Source: Deinococcus sp. AB2017081
GTDB taxonomy: Bacteria; Deinococcota; Deinococci; Deinococcales; Deinococcaceae
NCBI RefSeq assembly: GCF_034440735.1
Contig: NZ_CP140098.1
Span: 792,501-856,500, forward strand
Length of the DNA: 64,000 nucleotides
Direction of reading: 5' to 3'
Numbering within the stretch: the first letter of the stretch is position 1; every line of letters begins with the position of its first letter. The notes beneath the pieces were generated by a model. The model had not been told where the DNA came from, did no database searches, and saw only the letters and a program-made list of their open reading frames with translations. Made by a program: the position numbers and the translations under genes. Below are positions 43,515 through 57,886 of the stretch, piece by piece.

Positions 43515-44489
43515 ATGAAGCTGATATTTTCTGCCCGCACGTCCACTGTGTGTGTTCTGGCTGTGACGACGGCTCTCACTCTGGCCTCCTCATTTGCGCT
43601 GGCCGCACAGGTCAAGCTCCTGGGTAAGCTACAGAGCATTCCTGTAAGCCACACAGATGGCGTTCGCAGCGATCCGGTCAATGGTGTCTCGTACTTCACG
43701 AGCGGCTCGACTCTCTTCGCTTATGAACTGGCAACGTGGAAGCCGAAATGGCAGGTCAAGCTGTCCGATGCGGCATATGGCGCGTTCGACAGCAGCCGGG
43801 ACGGGAAGCTCATCGCCATTCGGGACGGAAATAGTCTGGCGCTGCTCAGTCCAAAGGATGGGGCGCGCATCCGTTCGCTCAGGGTGGCGACGTCCTATGA
43901 GGGCGTGAGGTTCTCACCGGACGGAGGAACGCTCACTGTATTCGGAGACGGTGGAGTGAATGTTGTTGATCTGAACACGGGGGCGATCCGGGAAATCGGG
44001 GATTGTACACAGGCTGATGCGAATTCTCTGGAATACAGCCGTGACGGCAAGCGCGTCATTGCTGCCTCATGCATGGGCGGAGTTCAGGTCATTGACGTGG
44101 TGTCCGGCAAAGTCGTGAAGAAATTCGAGACTGAGAAATACGTCACAAGCATTGCGAAAAGTGGGGATTCAGGCTCGTTTCTCGTGACGGGTACAGAGAA
44201 TGCGTTCTATCTGCTGCCCGGCTCGCTGGATTCTGTAGACGCCTTCAGTACGGATGCTGCTGCCGACACGCTGTCGTCTGCGCTCAACGGAGACGGGAGT
44301 TTGGCTGTGTTCAGCGACTACGGCTATCTCTACCTTGTCGATTTCAAGAAGGGAAGCCTTAAGGGACTCCAGTACATGACTGAGGTTTCGGGGCAGACCT
44401 CCGAACTGTCCTTCTCGCGCGACGGTCAGACGATTCTCGTGGGCCACCACGATGGTATTTCCCGCTTCAAGATCAGCGATTTTCGGTAA
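43515..44489 (+). CDS. Exported WD40/YVTN-like beta-propeller protein, lower GC
   Basis: 324 residues. Signal peptide ending near SSFALAA, then about six propeller-like repeats with GVRFSPDGGTLTVFGDGGVNVVDLNTG, LEYSRDGKRVIAASCMGGVQVIDVVSG and LSFSRDGQTILVGHHDGI, i.e. YVTN/WD-type. No catalytic residues. The DNA is clearly less GC-rich than its neighbours and uses A/T-ending codons freely, suggesting more recent acquisition or relaxed selection. It does have a host-style leaderless promoter. Confidence 0.78.
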   Translation: MKLIFSARTSTVCVLAVTTALTLASSFALAAQVKLLGKLQSIPVSHTDGVRSDPVNGVSYFTSGSTLFAYELATWKPKWQVKLSDAAYGAFDSSRDGKLIAIRDGNSLALLSPKDGARIRSLRVATSYEGVRFSPDGGTLTVFGDGGVNVVDLNTGAIREIGDCTQADANSLEYSRDGKRVIAASCMGGVQVIDVVSGKVVKKFETEKYVTSIAKSGDSGSFLVTGTENAFYLLPGSLDSVDAFSTDAAADTLSSALNGDGSLAVFSDYGYLYLVDFKKGSLKGLQYMTEVSGQTSELSFSRDGQTILVGHHDGISRFKISDFR

Positions 44490-44586
44490 ACCGGTCATCG
44501 TGGTCAGACGACATCTCGCGCTGGAGTGCACTACGCGCTCCGTCTGAATCCCCACCGCGCTGACGGCTCGCCACCCGTGCGCGGAG

Positions 44587-44592
44587 TACCCT
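44587..44592 (+). promoter_or_regulatory. -10 box TACCCT, leaderless
   Basis: TACCCT ends 6 nt before the ATG at 44599. Confidence 0.65.
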
Positions 44593-44598
44593 GCCCCC

Positions 44599-45243
44599 AT
44601 GCCGCCCCGCTTCCCCACTCCCCGCGAACCCGTGAACGCCCTGACGCACTGGGCGGGCGTGGTGGCGGCGCTGCTGATCCTGGGGCCGCTGCTGTGGTGG
44701 GCACACGCGCGCGGGCTGGCCCTGTGGCCCTTTGTCGTGTTCGTGGTCAGCATGACGCTGCTGTACGCCGCCAGCGCCAGCTACCACTCGTTCTTTCCCA
44801 GCGAGCGCGGTCTGCTGTGGCTGCGCAAGCTCGACCACGCGGGCATCTTCCTGCTGATCGCCGGGAGCTACACGCCGGTCGCGTACTTCGGTCTCCAGGG
44901 GGCGTGGCGGGACGGGGTGTTGTGGGTAATCTGGGGCATCGCGCTGACGGGCATCGTCCTGAAGCTGGTCACCATGCGGCTGCCGCGCTGGATCAGCACG
45001 CTGCTGTACGTGGGCATGGGCTGGCTGGCCCTGGCCTTCATCCCGCAGCTGGCCCGGAACCTGCCATCCAGCGCGATTGTCTGGCTGGCGGTGGGCGGCG
45101 TCCTGTACTCGCTGGGCGCCGTCGTGTACGGCACGAAGCGCTGGGATCCGCGCCCGGGTGTGTTCGGCTTTCACGAGATCTGGCACCTCTTCGTGCTGGG
45201 CGGCACCGGCGCCCACGTCGCCATGATGTTCAACCTGCGCTGA
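44599..45243 (+). CDS. Hemolysin III / PAQR-family membrane protein
   Basis: 214 residues with seven predicted membrane segments. The PAQR signature is present: [11 protein letters not shown] at the start, [26 protein letters not shown] and [17 protein letters not shown], including the conserved Ser, Asp and His residues of the zinc-dependent ceramidase-like site. Bacterial members are called YqfA, TrhA or hemolysin III and affect membrane lipid homeostasis; haemolysis is not a likely physiological role. Confidence 0.93.
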   Translation: MPPRFPTPREPVNALTHWAGVVAALLILGPLLWWAHARGLALWPFVVFVVSMTLLYAASASYHSFFPSERGLLWLRKLDHAGIFLLIAGSYTPVAYFGLQGAWRDGVLWVIWGIALTGIVLKLVTMRLPRWISTLLYVGMGWLALAFIPQLARNLPSSAIVWLAVGGVLYSLGAVVYGTKRWDPRPGVFGFHEIWHLFVLGGTGAHVAMMFNLR

Positions 45244-45250
45244 CAGCGAA

Positions 45251-45282
45251 GGGGGCAGGAACGGATGTCCGCCCCTGCCCCC
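45251..45282. terminator. Bidirectional terminator
   Basis: 9-bp arms GGGGGCAGG / CCTGCCCCC with a nested CGGA/TCCG pair, between convergent PAQR and site-2 protease genes. Confidence 0.6.
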
Positions 45283-45295
45283 CGTGCTGACCTGC

Positions 45296-45907
<612 letters not shown>

Positions 45908-45916
45908 ATGACCGGC

Positions 45917-45922
45917 ATTCTA
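45917..45922 (-). promoter_or_regulatory. -10 box TAGAAT, site-2 protease gene
   Basis: On the minus strand TAGAAT includes the stop codon of the upstream nucleotidyltransferase gene and ends 9 nt before the ATG. Confidence 0.5.
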
Positions 45923-47041
45923 CGGGCCGCGCCGTGGGCGTTTGCCTGCCAGATATGAGCGCAGTTCAGCCCGTTCGTCGCCTTCGCTGTGGAGCTGTCC
46001 CGCCCGCCGCAGTCCCGCCAGATGCGCCAGCGCCTCGCCCACCGCCCGGCCCGGCGGCACGCCCAGCGCCAGCACGTCCTTCCCGGTCAGCGGCACGTGG
46101 GCGTCGGGGCGCAGCAGGGCACGGAGCTGCCGTTCGGGTGTGCCGTCCGGGTAGAAGGTGTCCGAGCATGCGCGGGCCAGCAGCGCGGCGGGCCGGTCTC
46201 CGAGTTCCAGGCGGGCGGCCAGCGCGTCCGGCTCGGCCGAGGCGTGCAGCAGGGCGGCGGCGTAGGTCTGTGGCGTGACCGTCTGTCCCTGCCCACGCAG
46301 GTCGTCCAGCGCGTCCAGAAGCGGCGTGTCCGGCAGCAGCGATCCTGCGCCCCACGCCCGCATGGTGTGCAGCGCGGCCCCCGGACGTGGCTCGGCCAGC
46401 AGGAGCTTCAGTTCAGCCCACAGGCGCGGCGTCCGATCGGCTAGCTCCAGTGCGTCCGGCACCTGGGCCAGCAGCTCGGGATGGGCCTCCAAGGCCAGCC
46501 GGGTGGCGAGCCGTGCCCCGCGCACCAGCCGGCTGGCGTCGTCGGAGAAGGAGTGCCGGTGCAGGGGCCGCAGCGTGCGGGCGTGCAGGTCGTCCAGGCC
46601 GCCCGCCACGTCCAGCACAGCCACCGGCCCAGCAGGGGAGACGGTCAGGGCCAGCGCGTTCACGCCGAAGTCGCGGCGGCGCAGGTCGTCCTCCAGGGTG
46701 CCGGGGGTGGGCACCGGGTTCTGTCCGGCCACCGGGTAGGTCTCGCGCCGTGCCCGCACCAGATCGGCGGTGCGGCCGTCCGGGAGGGTCACGGTCGCGT
46801 TCTGGAAGGTGGGATGAAAGGTCAGCGGCAGGCCGGCGGCACGGGCCAGGGCCTCAATGTCCACGCCCTCGACCACCACATCCAGATCGAGGGGCGTGCT
46901 CCCCAGCAGCGCGTCGCGCACGGCTCCGCCCACCAGGGCCACGCGGGCGTCCGGGCCGGCGAGGCGGGCCAGCGACTCCAGCCACGCCCGGTCGTCCGGG
47001 CGCAGCCGCGACCAGATCCGGGTGGTCAGGTCAACGCTCAT
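45920..47041 (-). CDS. Class II CCA/poly(A)-type nucleotidyltransferase
   Basis: 373 residues. The class II nucleotidyltransferase core [23 protein letters not shown] supplies catalytic Asp52 and Asp54; [37 protein letters not shown] and an [18 protein letters not shown] neck follow. Deinococcus is known to split 3' CCA synthesis between a CC-adding and an A-adding enzyme of this class, and I cannot tell from sequence alone which this is. Expressed from its own leaderless promoter 28 nt after the HtrA gene. Confidence 0.88.
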   Translation of the reverse strand: MSVDLTTRIWSRLRPDDRAWLESLARLAGPDARVALVGGAVRDALLGSTPLDLDVVVEGVDIEALARAAGLPLTFHPTFQNATVTLPDGRTADLVRARRETYPVAGQNPVPTPGTLEDDLRRRDFGVNALALTVSPAGPVAVLDVAGGLDDLHARTLRPLHRHSFSDDASRLVRGARLATRLALEAHPELLAQVPDALELADRTPRLWAELKLLLAEPRPGAALHTMRAWGAGSLLPDTPLLDALDDLRGQGQTVTPQTYAAALLHASAEPDALAARLELGDRPAALLARACSDTFYPDGTPERQLRALLRPDAHVPLTGKDVLALGVPPGRAVGEALAHLAGLRRAGQLHSEGDERAELRSYLAGKRPRRGP

Positions 47042-47047
47042 GGGCTC

Positions 47048-47053
47048 AGTATG
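47048..47053 (-). promoter_or_regulatory. -10 box CATACT, leaderless nucleotidyltransferase gene
   Basis: On the minus strand CATACT ends 6 nt before the ATG at 47041; the same hexamer is used by the MarR gene. Confidence 0.6.
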
Positions 47054-47069
47054 CCCAGCGGACGGACCG

Positions 47070-48344
47070 TTACTGGAACGAGCTGGCGTCCAGGGTGATC
47101 GTCACGTCGCGCGTCTGCCCGGCCCGCCAGACCTTCAGGGTCACGGTGTCGCCCTGTTTGCGGTCGATCAGGGCGGCCTGGAGATCCTCCACGCCGTCCA
47201 CGGGGTTCCCGTTCGCGGCGGTGATCACGTCGCCGCCCAGTGCAATCTGCCCGCCCCGGAACTCCTGCGTGTCGGTGCCACCTTTCAGCCCCGCCTTCGC
47301 GGCGGGTGAGCCGGGCGTGACCTCCCCGACGACCAGCCCGCTTTCGGGGAGGTTCAGCTGTTCCTTGCCCTGCGGACTCAGGGCGCTCAGGCCGACCGGG
47401 ATGTTCTGTCCCTGCCCCTGCACCTGGAGGCCCGCGACCACGCCGATGCGGGGCGCGGTGATGATTCCGCCCTTCGCCGCCTGGAGGCGGGGCAGCAGGT
47501 TCTTCGCCGCGTTCACCGGAATGGCGAAGCCCACGCCGGCGCTCTGGCCGGTGCCGCCCGCCTGCACGCCGGGGCTGATGATCTGCGTGTTGATCCCGAT
47601 CACGCGCCCGCCACTGTCGAGCAGCGGCCCGCCCGAGTTGCCGGGATTGATCGCGGCGTCGGTCTGGATCGCCTTCTGGGTGATGCCCTGCCCGCCCGCT
47701 CCGCCGAAACCGATGGGGATCTGCCGCGCGGTGCTGCTCACGATCCCCTCGGTGACGCTGAAATCCAGGCCGAAGGGCGCACCCATGGCGATCGCCTTCT
47801 GCCCGACCTTCAGCGTGTCACTGTCGCCCAGCGGGATGGGCCGGATGAACTTCGCGTCCAGACCCTCGGGGCGGATCAGCGCCAGGTCGTACTGCGGCGC
47901 GAGGCCGATGACGCGGGCGGGTACGCTGCGATCCTGCCCCATGACCCGGATGCTGATCTTCTGCGCGGCACCCGAGCTGGACTCGCCCGCCACGACGTGG
48001 TAATTCGTCAGGATGTCGCCGGCGTCGTTCACGAAGAAGCCGCTGCCCACGCCCTGCTGCACCTGTGTGTCGGGCTGGCCGAACATCATGCCGAAGGGGT
48101 TCTGGCTGACCACCTCGGACTCGGTGCTGATGAACACCAGCCCCGGCTCGAAGCGGCTGACCACGTCGATGGTGTTCTGCTCGTTCTGGAGTTTCGCGCC
48201 CGCCTCAGCCGCCACGGGGTTCTGGGCCGGTGCGGCGGCTGGAGCCGTCTGCGAGGTGCCCAGCGGCACCTGATCACGCAGCAGCGTGGCTCCCAGCCCC
48301 AGACCCACGAGAACGAGGATGACCGCGCCGACTCTGCCATTCAT
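47070..48344 (-). CDS. HtrA/DegP-type serine protease with PDZ domain
   Basis: 424 residues. N-terminal membrane anchor (about 6-22), a linker, trypsin-like protease domain with triad H116 (TNYHVVAG), D153 (YDLALIR) and S237 (NPGNSGGPL), and a C-terminal PDZ domain ([20 protein letters not shown]... [13 protein letters not shown]). It should degrade or refold misfolded exported proteins at the membrane. The start at 48344 is set by a -10 box GATAAT 6 nt upstream and by the hydrophobic anchor; the frame to 48458 is not supported. Confidence 0.93.
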   Translation of the reverse strand: MNGRVGAVILVLVGLGLGATLLRDQVPLGTSQTAPAAAPAQNPVAAEAGAKLQNEQNTIDVVSRFEPGLVFISTESEVVSQNPFGMMFGQPDTQVQQGVGSGFFVNDAGDILTNYHVVAGESSSGAAQKISIRVMGQDRSVPARVIGLAPQYDLALIRPEGLDAKFIRPIPLGDSDTLKVGQKAIAMGAPFGLDFSVTEGIVSSTARQIPIGFGGAGGQGITQKAIQTDAAINPGNSGGPLLDSGGRVIGINTQIISPGVQAGGTGQSAGVGFAIPVNAAKNLLPRLQAAKGGIITAPRIGVVAGLQVQGQGQNIPVGLSALSPQGKEQLNLPESGLVVGEVTPGSPAAKAGLKGGTDTQEFRGGQIALGGDVITAANGNPVDGVEDLQAALIDRKQGDTVTLKVWRAGQTRDVTITLDASSFQ

Positions 48345-48350
48345 GAGTGC

Positions 48351-48356
48351 ATTATC
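48351..48356 (-). promoter_or_regulatory. -10 box GATAAT, leaderless HtrA gene
   Basis: On the minus strand GATAAT ends 6 nt before the ATG at 48344. Confidence 0.65.
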
Positions 48357-48456
48357 CCCACCGGCGGCCCGTCGTGACTTGAGCATTGGTTGCGCGTTGC
48401 CATGCCTGCGCCACATGGCCGATGCAGGGCGCGGGCCGCCGTGCTGAGCTGTGCCC

Positions 48457-49485
48457 ATGCCCGATCTCGATATGGCAGCGGCCGACCTGCGGCGTGCCCT
48501 GGGGGACTTCCTTGAGCGTGACCGCCAGGACGGGGTCTTTCACGTGCAGGTGGGCGGCCCCGGCAGCGTGCCTGCCCTGGCCGACCTGGACGCACCGGAA
48601 CTGCACCTGGATCTGCTGCCGGAGGTGCCCACGGACGCGCAGCGGGCGGCGCTGGGTGCCCTGGGCTACGTGCCGGAATCGGGGCAGACGTGGCGGCATC
48701 CGGCGGGCCACCGGCTGGTCGTCTGCGACCACAGCGCGGGCTGGCGGGCCGCCCAGTCTGCGCTGCGCCGGCTGCTGACGGACGATCCACGCGCTTCGGC
48801 AGCGTACCGGCAGATCTATGTGCGTCATGGCCGGTTGGCGGCCGACGGTGCGCTCCTCCCGGCTGCGCTGAAGCATGACGCCCGCCGGATCGGCTTCTCA
48901 CCCCTTCAGTTCGCCGCCCACGCCCTGGCCGGGCTGGACGCTCCGTGGACGGTCGCGGGCGGCTACGCGCTCGATCTGCACGCCGGGCACGTGACCCGCG
49001 TTCACGACGACCTCGACATCGAGATTCCCCGTGAGGCGCAGGGGCAGCTCCCAGACGTGCTGCGCGGCTGGCGTCTCGACGCCTCGGTCAAGGGCGCCTA
49101 TCAGCCGTTCCGCCCGCCCCTGGAGCCGCCCTCGCACCAGATCCACGCCCGGCACCCGGACCTGCCCGCTGTGCTGATGGTGGATCTGATGCTGACCGAC
49201 CTGAGCGGCGGCCTGTGGCACTACCGCCGCGATCCGGCCATCACCCGCCCGCTGGCCGAGGCGCGGCGCGTGGGGCCGCACGGCCTGCCGTACCTCGCCC
49301 CGGAGATCGTGCTGCTGTTCAAGGCCGGATCCGCCGGCCGGGAGCCACGCGGCAAGGATCAGTCGGATTTCGAGCGGGTTCTGCCCATGCTGGACACGGC
49401 GGCCCGGGCGTGGCTGCGTGGGGCGCTGGAGCGCACGCGGCCGGGGCATGGGTGGGTGGAGGCGCTGGATGAGGGATGGGGATGA
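48457..49485 (+). CDS. Fused GrpB-like and aminoglycoside-adenylyltransferase-like protein
   Basis: 342 residues. The N-terminal half (about 1-135) resembles GrpB/UPF0157 proteins ([52 protein letters not shown]) but lacks the usual GST motif. The C-terminal half resembles ANT(2'')/LinB nucleotidyltransferases ([30 protein letters not shown], with the DLD catalytic pair, and later [12 protein letters not shown]). Two nucleotidyltransferase-type domains in one chain suggest one may be regulatory. Whether it modifies antibiotics is unknown. Start is either ATG 48457 or GTG 48451. Confidence 0.7.
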   Translation: MPDLDMAAADLRRALGDFLERDRQDGVFHVQVGGPGSVPALADLDAPELHLDLLPEVPTDAQRAALGALGYVPESGQTWRHPAGHRLVVCDHSAGWRAAQSALRRLLTDDPRASAAYRQIYVRHGRLAADGALLPAALKHDARRIGFSPLQFAAHALAGLDAPWTVAGGYALDLHAGHVTRVHDDLDIEIPREAQGQLPDVLRGWRLDASVKGAYQPFRPPLEPPSHQIHARHPDLPAVLMVDLMLTDLSGGLWHYRRDPAITRPLAEARRVGPHGLPYLAPEIVLLFKAGSAGREPRGKDQSDFERVLPMLDTAARAWLRGALERTRPGHGWVEALDEGWG

Positions 49486-49564
49486 GTAGGGGAGAGTTCG
49501 GCGGGGCGGCGTCCTAACCTCTCCGCCCGTTTGGGGCACCTCTACTCCGCAGCTCTACGATTTT

Positions 49565-49636
49565 CCTCAAGGGGAGGCAAGGATGTTGCTCGTTGGGTTC
49601 CCTTGAGGGGAGCTGGCGGCGCAGCCGACTGAGGGG
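49565..49636. repeat. Intergenic repeat, copy A
   Basis: About 70 bp that reads, on the minus strand, TCAGTCGGCTGCGCCGCCAG, then CTCCCCTCAAGGGAACC, a CAACGAGCAA stretch, and CCTTGCCTCCCCTTGAGG. Copy B at 52681 matches it over both ends. Non-coding, between the fused nucleotidyltransferase gene and hslO. Confidence 0.75.
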
Positions 49637-49670
49637 TTATTCCGCAGCCCCATCCCGTCATCCCTGTCCC

Positions 49671-50582
49671 CTACGCCCGGGCGTGCGTCTCCGTCGCGTC
49701 CAGCGCCGCGATCTCGTCGGGGCTGATGTGATACTTCTCGCCGCACCAGTGACACACGATCTCCTGGCCGCCGTCGTCGATCATCTCCTGGCGTTCGGCG
49801 GCGCTGAAGAACTTCAGGGAGTCGCTGGCCTTCTCGCGTGAGCAGCGGCACTGGAAGCGCACGTCCTGCGCGTCTGCCGCCAGGGTCAGATCCAGGCCGT
49901 CGGCGGCGCGCTCCATGACCGACAGCAGACCGCCCTGGCGCAGCGCGGTCGTGATCTGCCCGATCGCCCGGATGTTCGCCTCCAGGCGGGACAGGGTCTC
50001 GTCGGTCGCGCCCGGCATGGCCTGGACGAGCAGGCCGCCCGCAGAGGTGACGCGTTCGCCCTCCTCGTACACGCCGAGCAGCACGGCGTTGGGGATCTGT
50101 TCGGAGACACCCAGGTACGCGCTGACGTCCTCGGCGATCTCGCCGCTGACCAGCCGGATGCTCCCGGTGTACGGCTCGCCGTTGTCGAGCAGCCGCGTGA
50201 CCGCGAGTTCGCCATCCGTCCCGACGATGCCGCTCACGTCCAGCTTGCCGTCGGACTCGCGCAGGGGCAGGTCGGCATGCGGCTGGCGCACGTAGCCGCG
50301 CACCCGCCCGTCGGCGCTGCCCTCGGCGACGATCCAGCCGACGGGGCCATCGCCCTCGACACGCACCGTCACGCGGCTGTCGTGGCGCTTGCCCAGCACC
50401 ACGCTCAGCAGCGCCGAGGCGGTCAGGGTGCGGCCCAGCGCGGCGGTTGCCGTCTTGCTCAGGTCGTGGCGGAGGCGGGCGTCCTCGACGATGCGCGTCG
50501 AGTCCATGCCGATGAATCTCAGGGTGCTCCCGGCCGCCGTGCCGCGCAGCAGGTAGGAGGTGGGGGGGGCGGTCTCGGACAT
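49671..50582 (-). CDS. hslO: Hsp33 redox-regulated chaperone
   Basis: 303 residues. The N-terminal chaperone domain ([63 protein letters not shown]) is followed by the zinc-redox switch with CRC and CHWC pairs and a [20 protein letters not shown] linker. Oxidation of the four cysteines releases zinc and activates holdase function, which fits an organism facing strong oxidative stress. Start fixed by a leaderless promoter. Confidence 0.95.
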   Translation of the reverse strand: MSETAPPTSYLLRGTAAGSTLRFIGMDSTRIVEDARLRHDLSKTATAALGRTLTASALLSVVLGKRHDSRVTVRVEGDGPVGWIVAEGSADGRVRGYVRQPHADLPLRESDGKLDVSGIVGTDGELAVTRLLDNGEPYTGSIRLVSGEIAEDVSAYLGVSEQIPNAVLLGVYEEGERVTSAGGLLVQAMPGATDETLSRLEANIRAIGQITTALRQGGLLSVMERAADGLDLTLAADAQDVRFQCRCSREKASDSLKFFSAAERQEMIDDGGQEIVCHWCGEKYHISPDEIAALDATETHARA

Positions 50583-50589
50583 GAGCACG

Positions 50590-50595
50590 ACCTTA
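50590..50595 (-). promoter_or_regulatory. -10 box TAAGGT, leaderless hslO
   Basis: On the minus strand TAAGGT ends 7 nt before the ATG at 50582. Confidence 0.6.
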
Positions 50596-50774
50596 CCCGG
50601 TTCCCTGGTCGGGGGCTGTGGGTGGCCTCTCACTTCGGGTGTTCGGTGTGCTGGCCGACAGTCCTGGACACGTGGCGTGTGGCTGATCCGAATCTGGCGG
50701 CGTGCCGGGCAGACTTCAGCGGACTGCCAGCGCCCTCTCATCTGCGCTCACTACGCTACAGGGCACCCCGGAGA

Positions 50775-50789
50775 TTGAACCGGGTTCAA
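50775..50789. promoter_or_regulatory. Perfect palindrome upstream of the peptide-binding gene
   Basis: TTGAACC-G-GGTTCAA, 60 bp before the ATG at 50849. Candidate operator; the regulator is unknown. Confidence 0.5.
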
Positions 50790-50848
50790 GAATTCTCGAT
50801 TTTCCCTCTCCCAGACGCGTCATTCTTGCGTCAGATATAGGAGTCCTC

Positions 50849-52591
<1,743 letters not shown>

Positions 52592-52608
52592 GCACCGTTT
52601 CTGACCTG

Positions 52609-52640
52609 CACCCCCACCCGCGCCAGGCGGTGTGGGGGTG
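52609..52640 (+). terminator. Terminator hairpin
   Basis: CACCCCCAC/GTGGGGGTG arms with an inner CCGC/GCGG pair and one bulge, 17 nt after the peptide-binding gene stop; followed by TGTGCTGTCT. Confidence 0.6.
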
Positions 52641-52680
52641 TGTGCTGTCTGGGACTGTGCGGTGAGGCGGCGTACGACCC

Positions 52681-52757
52681 TTCAGTCGGCTTCGCCGCCA
52701 GCTCCCCTGGGGGAGCCGATGATGTGCTCGTTGCCTCCCCTTGGGGGCGAAGGGGTT
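52681..52757. repeat. Intergenic repeat, copy B
   Basis: About 75 bp: TTCAGTCGGCTTCGCCGCCAG, then CTCCCCTGGGGGAGCC, GATGATGTGCTCGTTG and CCTCCCCTTGGGGGC. It is the plus-strand counterpart of copy A at 49565, with conserved ends and a variable centre. It lies in the gap before the response regulator. Confidence 0.75.
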
Positions 52758-52826
52758 AGCCGTTCGCCCGCCGCCCCACCGTCACTCCCATCCCCACCCG
52801 CACCGTAACTCCCACTCGCCCCGCCG

Positions 52827-52832
52827 TATCCT
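52827..52832 (+). promoter_or_regulatory. -10 box TATCCT, leaderless response regulator
   Basis: TATCCT ends 6 nt before ATG 52839. A GTG at 52833 directly abuts the box and so cannot be the start. Confidence 0.65.
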
Positions 52833-52838
52833 GTGCCC

Positions 52839-53516
52839 ATGCTCGACACGGAATCGGAGACGTCCCGCGCCATCACCCTGCTGCTCGTGGACGACCACCC
52901 TGTCGTGCGCAAGGGCACCCGCGAACTGCTGGAGGGCGAGAGCGACCTGCATGTGGTCGGCGAGGCCGGCAGCGGCGAGGAGGCCATCACCAGGGCCCGC
53001 GCCCTGACACCCGACGTGATCCTGATGGACGTGTCCATGCCCGGTATGAACGGCATCGAGGCCACCCGCGCCATCAAGAAGGAGCAGCCCGGTGTGGGCG
53101 TGCTCGTGCTCACCAGCTACGACGACGACGCCTACGTCTTCGCCCTGCTGGAGGCGGGCGCGGCCGGCTACCTGCTCAAGAACGCCAGCGAGGACGACCT
53201 GCTGGGGGCCGTGCGGGCGGTGGCGGCGGGTGAAAGTGCCCTGCACCCCAGCGTGGCCCGTAAGGTACTGGAACGCTTTAGCGCCAACACCACCCCCACC
53301 CCGCCCGAGGACGACCTGAGCCCCCGCGAACTGGAGGTGCTGCGCGTGGCCGCCACCGGCCGCACCAACAAGGAGATCGCCCGCGACCTCGACATCAGCC
53401 CCCGCACCGTGCAGGTGCATCTGGCGAACATCTTTTCCAAACTCGGCGTCGGCAGCCGGACGGAAGCCGTGCTGTACGGGATTAAGCGAGGCTGGATCGA
53501 CCCGAAGATGGTGTGA
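52839..53516 (+). CDS. NarL/FixJ-type response regulator
   Basis: 225 residues. Receiver domain with acidic pair D18-D19, phosphoacceptor D64 ([11 protein letters not shown]), LVLTSY and a Lys in [10 protein letters not shown]; the C-terminal LuxR-type HTH reads [52 protein letters not shown]. Its partner is the histidine kinase gene 170 nt downstream, whose HisKA_3 dimerisation domain is the type that pairs with NarL-like regulators. Confidence 0.93.
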   Translation: MLDTESETSRAITLLLVDDHPVVRKGTRELLEGESDLHVVGEAGSGEEAITRARALTPDVILMDVSMPGMNGIEATRAIKKEQPGVGVLVLTSYDDDAYVFALLEAGAAGYLLKNASEDDLLGAVRAVAAGESALHPSVARKVLERFSANTTPTPPEDDLSPRELEVLRVAATGRTNKEIARDLDISPRTVQVHLANIFSKLGVGSRTEAVLYGIKRGWIDPKMV

Positions 53517-53520
53517 GCTC

Positions 53521-53560
53521 TACTCCCTCTCCCACCAGGGGAGAGGGTCGGGGTGAGGGG
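53521..53560. repeat. CCCTCTCCC...GGGGAGAGGGTCGGGGTGAGGGG repeat
   Basis: Inverted-repeat-type intergenic element, CCCTCTCCC then AGGGGAGAGGG and TCGGGGTGAGGGG, immediately after the response regulator stop. Very similar sequences are scattered in intergenic DNA of many unrelated bacteria. It may act as a terminator here. Confidence 0.55.
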
Positions 53561-53686
53561 GCGTGTGACCATTCGGAATGGCATCAAGATTCGTTGCCAG
53601 CTGAGTGAGCAGTGTCACGGAACACGTGCGTCCCTCTCTTCTGCTCCCCAGCTCTTCAAGTCGCCCGCACGCGAGAAAAGCCAAAG

Positions 53687-56566
<2,880 letters not shown>

Positions 56567-56619
56567 ACAACGTCTGGACGGCCGGTGGACAGTCCCATGC
56601 AGGAGGGCGGCACAGGTGC

Positions 56620-56625
56620 TAGCGT
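56620..56625 (+). promoter_or_regulatory. -10 box TAGCGT, leaderless MFS gene
   Basis: TAGCGT ends 7 nt before the GTG at 56633. Confidence 0.55.
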
Positions 56626-56632
56626 CCCAGGC

Positions 56633-57772
56633 GTGACTGTCGCGCCGGCCCCACTCTCGCTGCGTCTGCTGGGGGCCGGTGGTGCGGCGTTCTTCGCGCT
56701 GGGCGTGCTGCAACCCATGTACGGCCCCCTGTTTCCCTTCTTCCAGCAGCAGTTCGGGGTGAGCACCGCGTCGGTCGGCGTGATCGCCAGCGCCCATTTC
56801 GTGGGCTCGGCCATCTCACCGCCGCTGGCTGGCGTGATCCTCACGCGGATCAGCACGCGCCGCGTCGTGGTCGCATGCCTGCTGCTGCTGGCCGTGGCGG
56901 CGCTGCTGGTGGGCTTTGCGCCCAGCTGGCCGCTGGCCGTCGGTGCGGCGGTGGTGGGCGGGGTGGCGCAGGGTGGCCTGTCCAGCGCCGTGAACGCGTA
57001 CCTGGCTGCCGCCGGCACGCGGGCCATCAACTTTGCCAACGCCCTGTTCGGGCTGGCCAGCATGCTCTCGCCGCTGGTCGCGGCGTGGCTCGCGCCGCAG
57101 GGCCTGATGTGGCCCTTTGTCGTCGTGGCCGGGCTGGCGACGGTGTCGCTGCTGGCGGCGCGGATCTGGGGCGTGCCGGCCATGCCCCGCCCGGAGGCGC
57201 AGGCCCCCATGCACCGGGTGGGCCGCTCCATGACCCTGTTCGTGGTCATGCTGATCTGTTACGTGGGGCTGGAAGTGGGCTTCGGTGCGTGGGGCGGCAA
57301 GCACATGACCGGCATCGGCGTGGGGCAGGCGGCGCTGATCGTCAGCCTGTACTGGGGCGGATTCACGCTGGGCCGGGCCCTGGCCAGCGCCTTCGGGGCC
57401 CGCTTCCAGCCGGGGCCGCTGGTGCTGGGCTGTGCGGCCCTGGCGACCGTGGCGGCCGTGCTGGGCACGGTTCCGGCGCTGGCACCGTACACGTACCCGC
57501 TGGCGGGTCTGGCTCTGGGGCCGGTCTTCGGCACGGCGATGGTCTGGGCCGCTCAGGTGCTGCCGGTGCGGTTCGTGCCGTTCCTGCTGGTGTCGGGCAG
57601 CGTGGGCGGCATCCTGGTGCCGTGGGGGATCGGGCTGGGCTTTGCCCGCAGTGGGCCGGTCGCCGTGCCCGTGATCCTGACCGGACTGGGCATCGCCCTG
57701 TGCGTGCTGGTCATGGTGACGCTGCGCGTGCGGCGCGTGCGTGTCGGCACGGACGCCCGTTTTCCGGCATGA
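56633..57772 (+). CDS. MFS transporter
   Basis: 379 residues with about 12 membrane segments. The first loop has ILTRISTRRVV in the position of the MFS A-motif. The two halves are separated by a short hydrophilic linker near PRPEAQAPMHRVGRS. No signature allows a substrate call. Start is GTG 56633, defined by the leaderless promoter; the frame to 56585 would precede the promoter. Confidence 0.88.
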   Translation: MTVAPAPLSLRLLGAGGAAFFALGVLQPMYGPLFPFFQQQFGVSTASVGVIASAHFVGSAISPPLAGVILTRISTRRVVVACLLLLAVAALLVGFAPSWPLAVGAAVVGGVAQGGLSSAVNAYLAAAGTRAINFANALFGLASMLSPLVAAWLAPQGLMWPFVVVAGLATVSLLAARIWGVPAMPRPEAQAPMHRVGRSMTLFVVMLICYVGLEVGFGAWGGKHMTGIGVGQAALIVSLYWGGFTLGRALASAFGARFQPGPLVLGCAALATVAAVLGTVPALAPYTYPLAGLALGPVFGTAMVWAAQVLPVRFVPFLLVSGSVGGILVPWGIGLGFARSGPVAVPVILTGLGIALCVLVMVTLRVRRVRVGTDARFPA

Positions 57773-57886
57773 GCCGGTGGGTGTGCGTTGCCAGCCGGTG
57801 GGGCGTGTGGCAGAATGCGCGCTGATTCTCACCAATCTACCCACACCCGTCCCCACAGGGACACCCAAGCAGGTTCGGAGGCCGAA

